The notes under the pieces are model-generated. The model was not told the origin of the DNA, did not search any database, and saw only the letters and a program-made list of their open reading frames with translations. Of a stretch of 8,025 nt of DNA, positions 7,369 to 8,025 are shown piece after piece. Each line of letters opens with the position of its first letter. Position 1 is the stretch's first letter. The DNA is from an uncultured Bacilli bacterium (GTDB lineage: Bacteria; Bacillota_I; Bacilli_A; RF39; UBA660): the NCBI GenBank assembly GCA_934130265.1, contig CAKOYC010000044.1:1-8025 (forward strand). Direction: 5' to 3'. The translations under genes and the position numbers were made by a program.

Positions 7369-7376
7369 CACTTTTA
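7354..7376. repeat. Inverted repeat around the tRNA-Ser -35 box
   Basis: TAAAAGTG (7354-7361) and CACTTTTA (7369-7376) are perfect 8-bp inverted arms whose 7-nt centre holds nearly all of the TTGACA box. It could be an operator or chance in AT-rich DNA. Confidence 0.4.
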
Positions 7377-7399
7377 CAAAGAAAAAGTGAAATTGAACT

Positions 7400-7436
7400 A
7401 ATTAAATTAAAAGATAAGTTGTTTTTTTATTTAATT
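7400..7436. repeat. AT-only inverted repeat in the tRNA-Ser / small-ORF spacer
   Basis: AATTAAATTAAAA (7400-7412) pairs with TTTTTATTTAATT (7424-7436) with one mismatch. It contains no GC pairs in the stem. I see no gene in 7377-7481; this repeat is the only structure there and may be background. Confidence 0.3.
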
Positions 7437-7481
7437 TCCTTTTTACAATAATACGGAAAATATTAAAACTTTTCTCTTTTA

Positions 7482-7510
7482 TTGTTTAGCATGATTATAA
7501 ATAGTATAAT
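7482..7510 (+). promoter_or_regulatory. Promoter of the small toxin-like mRNA
   Basis: TTGTTT (7482-7487), exactly 17 nt, then perfect TATAAT (7505-7510). A normal -10 to +1 distance places the start at about 7516-7518, so the RNA would begin at or next to the G of GAAATACTTAATA. Confidence 0.7.
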
Positions 7511-7542
7511 AGCACTTGAAATACTTAATAGTTAGAGTGCTT

Positions 7543-7569
7543 GCCTTTCTTCTTTTAAAGGAAGGAGGC
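7543..7569 (+). promoter_or_regulatory. Hairpin that sequesters the Shine-Dalgarno sequence
   Basis: GCCT (7543-7546) pairs with AGGC (7566-7569), and CTTC (7549-7552) with GAAG (7561-7564). The stem extends inward by U-G and U-A to a UUAA loop, with one asymmetric internal position. The entire AAGGAGG (7562-7568) is base-paired, so translation of the ORF at 7579 should be low unless the RNA is opened or processed. Confidence 0.65.
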
Positions 7570-7578
7570 TTGATATTT

Positions 7579-7653
7579 ATGCCTAAAAAAGATTTATTAA
7601 TATCATTATTAGTAGTAATTATAATGTTACTAATTGGCCTACTTTATAAGTAG
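7579..7653 (+). CDS. 24-residue hydrophobic peptide, candidate type I toxin
   Basis: ATG to TAG, 24 residues: MPKKD, then one uninterrupted hydrophobic helix of Leu/Ile/Val/Met with a single Ser and Gly, ending LLYK. Lys at both ends around a membrane-spanning core is the usual shape of type I toxins such as Ibs, Ldr, Fst and TxpA, which insert into the inner membrane. I see no clear sequence match to any of them. A near-perfect AAGGAGG (7562-7568) lies 10 nt upstream but is locked in a hairpin. The gene stands alone between tRNA units, with its own promoter, terminator and a convergent antisense RNA over its 3' untranslated region. Alternative readings are a leader peptide (unlikely, as no plus-strand gene follows) or chance. 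The strong ribosome site and the RNA architecture are the main support that it is real. Confidence 0.65.
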   Translation: MPKKDLLISLLVVIIMLLIGLLYK

Positions 7654-7662
7654 TCATAAAAT

Positions 7663-7693
7663 AAAAAAGCACTCAATCTAATAGATTGTGTGC
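7663..7693 (-). terminator. Terminator of the antisense RNA
   Basis: AGATTGTGTGC (7683-7693) and GCACTCAATCT (7669-7679) form a 10-bp stem with one mismatch and a 3-nt loop, followed on the minus strand by TTTTTTATTTTAT. The plus strand has no T run after it, so it should stop only minus-strand transcription. Confidence 0.8.
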
Positions 7694-7704
7694 AAACCAC
7701 ATTT

Positions 7705-7750
7705 AAGGTAAGTACTCAAACATTGGATATTAAGTATTTCCTTTTTTATT
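7705..7750 (+). terminator. Terminator of the toxin mRNA
   Basis: AAGGTAAGTACT (7705-7716) pairs with AGTATTTCCTT (7733-7743) with one bulged U and one G-U pair, around a 16-nt loop, followed by TTTTTTATT (7742-7750). The 3' arm is the same segment that can pair with the mRNA 5' end, so termination and 5'-3' closure use alternative partners. Confidence 0.6.
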
Positions 7751-7776
7751 ATATGAAGTTTCCTTCATCTATATAC

Positions 7777-7805
7777 ATAGTAGCATAAAACCATACTTTT
7801 AGCAA
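7777..7805 (-). promoter_or_regulatory. Promoter of the antisense RNA
   Basis: Minus strand: TTGCTA (-35, 7800-7805), 17-nt spacer, TACTAT (-10, 7777-7782), with TGC just upstream of the -10 as an extended -10 element. The start is predicted near 7770, immediately before the GNRA hairpin. Confidence 0.6.
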
Positions 7806-7817
7806 GCACTTGCTAAA
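7798..7817. repeat. Palindrome overlapping the antisense -35 box
   Basis: TTTAGCAAG (7798-7806), CA, CTTGCTAAA (7809-7817): a perfect 9-2-9 dyad. The left half contains the -35 of the antisense promoter, so it has the size and position of an operator for a dimeric regulator. It is not followed by a T run and is not a terminator. Confidence 0.55.
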
Positions 7818-7826
7818 TGAAATTTA

Positions 7827-7854
7827 AAATAAAAAACCTTGAAAATAAGGCTTT
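7827..7854 (-). terminator. Terminator of the tRNA-Asn/tRNA-Glu unit
   Basis: AAAGCCTT and AAGGTTTT on the minus strand (7847-7854 and 7833-7840) form an 8-bp stem with one G-U pair and a 6-nt loop, followed by TTTTTTATTTT. It separates the tRNA transcript from the antisense RNA promoter downstream. Confidence 0.75.
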
Positions 7855-7864
7855 GTAATCATTA

Positions 7865-7941
7865 TGGTGACCAGTACGGAATTCGAATCCGTGAATGCTG
7901 CCGTGAAAGGGCAGTGTGTTAAGCCACTTCACCAACTGGCC
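7865..7941 (-). tRNA. tRNA-Glu (anticodon UUC)
   Basis: Minus-strand cloverleaf with acceptor GGCCAGT (7935-7941) and ACTGGTC (7869-7875, one G-U pair), discriminator A, and encoded CCA (7865-7867). The anticodon arm is CTGCC-CTTTCAC-GGCAG, with TTC at 7905-7907. The T arm is CGGAT-TCGA-ATCCG. It lies 8 nt (all T) after tRNA-Asn in the same transcript. Confidence 0.97.
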
Positions 7942-7949
7942 AAAAAAAA

Positions 7950-8025
7950 TGGCGCCTCAACTAGGACTTGAACCTAGGACCCCTTGATTAACAGTCAAGT
8001 GCTCTAACCAACTGAGCTATTGAGG
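7950..8025 (-). tRNA. tRNA-Asn (anticodon GUU), first base outside the window
   Basis: Minus-strand cloverleaf starting at its second base: CCTCAA (8020-8025) pairs with the acceptor 3' strand TTGAGGC (7954-7960), implying a G just beyond the edge. Discriminator G, encoded CCA (7950-7952). The anticodon arm is CTTGA-CTGTTAA-TCAAG, with GTT at 7990-7992. It leads tRNA-Glu; the unit may contain more tRNAs to the right. Confidence 0.96.

Larger units (their letters stand above)
7518..7740. repeat. 13-bp inverted repeat joining the two ends of the toxin mRNA
   Basis: GAAATACTTAATA (7518-7530) and TATTAAGTATTTC (7728-7740) are perfect reverse complements. The first arm sits at the predicted +1; the second is the 3' arm of the terminator hairpin, directly before its U-run. 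Confidence 0.75.
7518..7748 (+). other. Predicted structured toxin mRNA (type I toxin-antitoxin candidate)
   Basis: About 230 nt, from the promoter at 7482-7510 to the U-run at 7742-7750. It holds one small ORF (7579-7653), a hairpin covering the ribosome binding site (7543-7569), and two nested long-range pairings that tie the 5' leader to the 3' end: 7518-7530 with 7728-7740 (13 bp) and 7535-7542 with 7667-7674 (8 bp). The 5' leader can also form a local 6-bp hairpin with one bulge (7523-7538) that would compete with these pairings during transcription. This layout is known from hok and AapA-type toxin mRNAs, where the full-length RNA is inert. Predicted from sequence only. Confidence 0.6.
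7663..7770 (-). ncRNA. Predicted antisense RNA antitoxin
   Basis: About 108 nt on the minus strand, from a start near 7770 to the T-run at 7663-7668. It begins with the hairpin ATGAAG-GAAA-CTTCAT (7753-7768), a GNRA tetraloop near the 5' end that would protect the RNA, and ends in a 10-bp terminator stem. Its 3' four fifths (7663-7748) are fully complementary to the 3' untranslated region of the toxin mRNA, including the 3' arm of the 13-bp end-joining repeat; it does not overlap the ORF. This tail-to-tail layout resembles txpA/ratA and bsrG/SR4, where pairing triggers RNase III cleavage and mRNA decay. It contains no ORF with a ribosome binding site. Confidence 0.6.

Noticed and set aside
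7511..7541. AGCACT/AGTGCT inverted repeat as the 5' hairpin of the toxin mRNA
   Set aside because: The left arm lies within 6 nt of the -10 box, upstream of the expected start, so it should not be in the RNA.
7669..7693. The 10-bp hairpin as the toxin mRNA terminator
   Set aside because: On the plus strand it is followed by AAACCACATTT, with no U-run; the stem at 7705-7743 followed by TTTTTTATT fits better.
7693..7768. Short ORFs on the minus strand within the antisense RNA
   Set aside because: They have 12 codons or fewer and no ribosome binding site; the RNA is better explained as non-coding.
7865..7941. G-U pair in the tRNA-Glu acceptor stem as a sign of a decayed gene
   Set aside because: Such a pair at this position is, as I recall, normal in tRNA-Glu of Bacillota; all other stems and the encoded CCA are intact.
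1..8025. CRISPR array, insertion sequence or prophage attachment site
   Set aside because: No regularly spaced repeats, transposase or integrase motifs, or tRNA-end duplications were found.

Overview
The window is strongly AT-rich bacterial DNA with short spacers, GGAGG-type ribosome binding sites, simple stem-plus-T-run terminators and tRNA genes that encode their CCA ends. This suggests a low-GC member of the Bacillota/Mycoplasmatota; no species can be named from the sequence. The five large genes and one small one all end in TAA or TAG, and every Trp I checked is TGG, so the genetic code is not settled by this window.

Layout. (1) 2-3014, plus: the 3' three quarters of an MgtA-type Mg2+ P-type ATPase, followed 10 nt later by a class III sirtuin (NAD-dependent deacylase), probably one operon, closed by a terminator that can act on both strands. 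(2) 3025-3825, minus: a four-helix membrane protein of unknown function with a large acidic loop. (3) Across an 85-nt divergent promoter region, 3911-6250, plus: a second P-type ATPase of the CtpE-like family (probably Ca2+ or a related divalent cation). (4) 6320-7084, minus: an unknown membrane protein with a Gly/Ala-rich central segment and two C-terminal helices, convergent with (3) on a two-way terminator. (5) 7229-8025, minus: tRNA-Ser(GCU) with its own consensus promoter and terminator, and a separate tRNA-Asn(GUU)-tRNA-Glu(UUC) unit that enters from the right edge.

The most interesting part lies between the tRNA units (about 7482-7817), which first looks like empty spacer. It has the full architecture of a type I toxin-antitoxin locus. 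A good promoter starts a plus-strand RNA of about 230 nt with one 24-codon ORF for a single hydrophobic helix with Lys at both ends. The ribosome binding site is locked in a hairpin. The first 13 nt of the RNA are perfectly complementary to the last 13 nt before the terminator U-run, as in the fold-back inhibition of hok-like mRNAs. A convergent minus-strand RNA of about 108 nt has its own extended -10 promoter, a 5' GNRA hairpin and a strong terminator, and would pair with the whole 3' third of the toxin mRNA. I do not recognise the peptide as a member of a named toxin family, so this is a candidate new type I system.

Taken together the large genes look like chromosomal housekeeping for divalent cations (Mg2+ and probably Ca2+) and NAD-dependent regulation, with an unannotated RNA-regulated toxin module lodged among tRNA genes.
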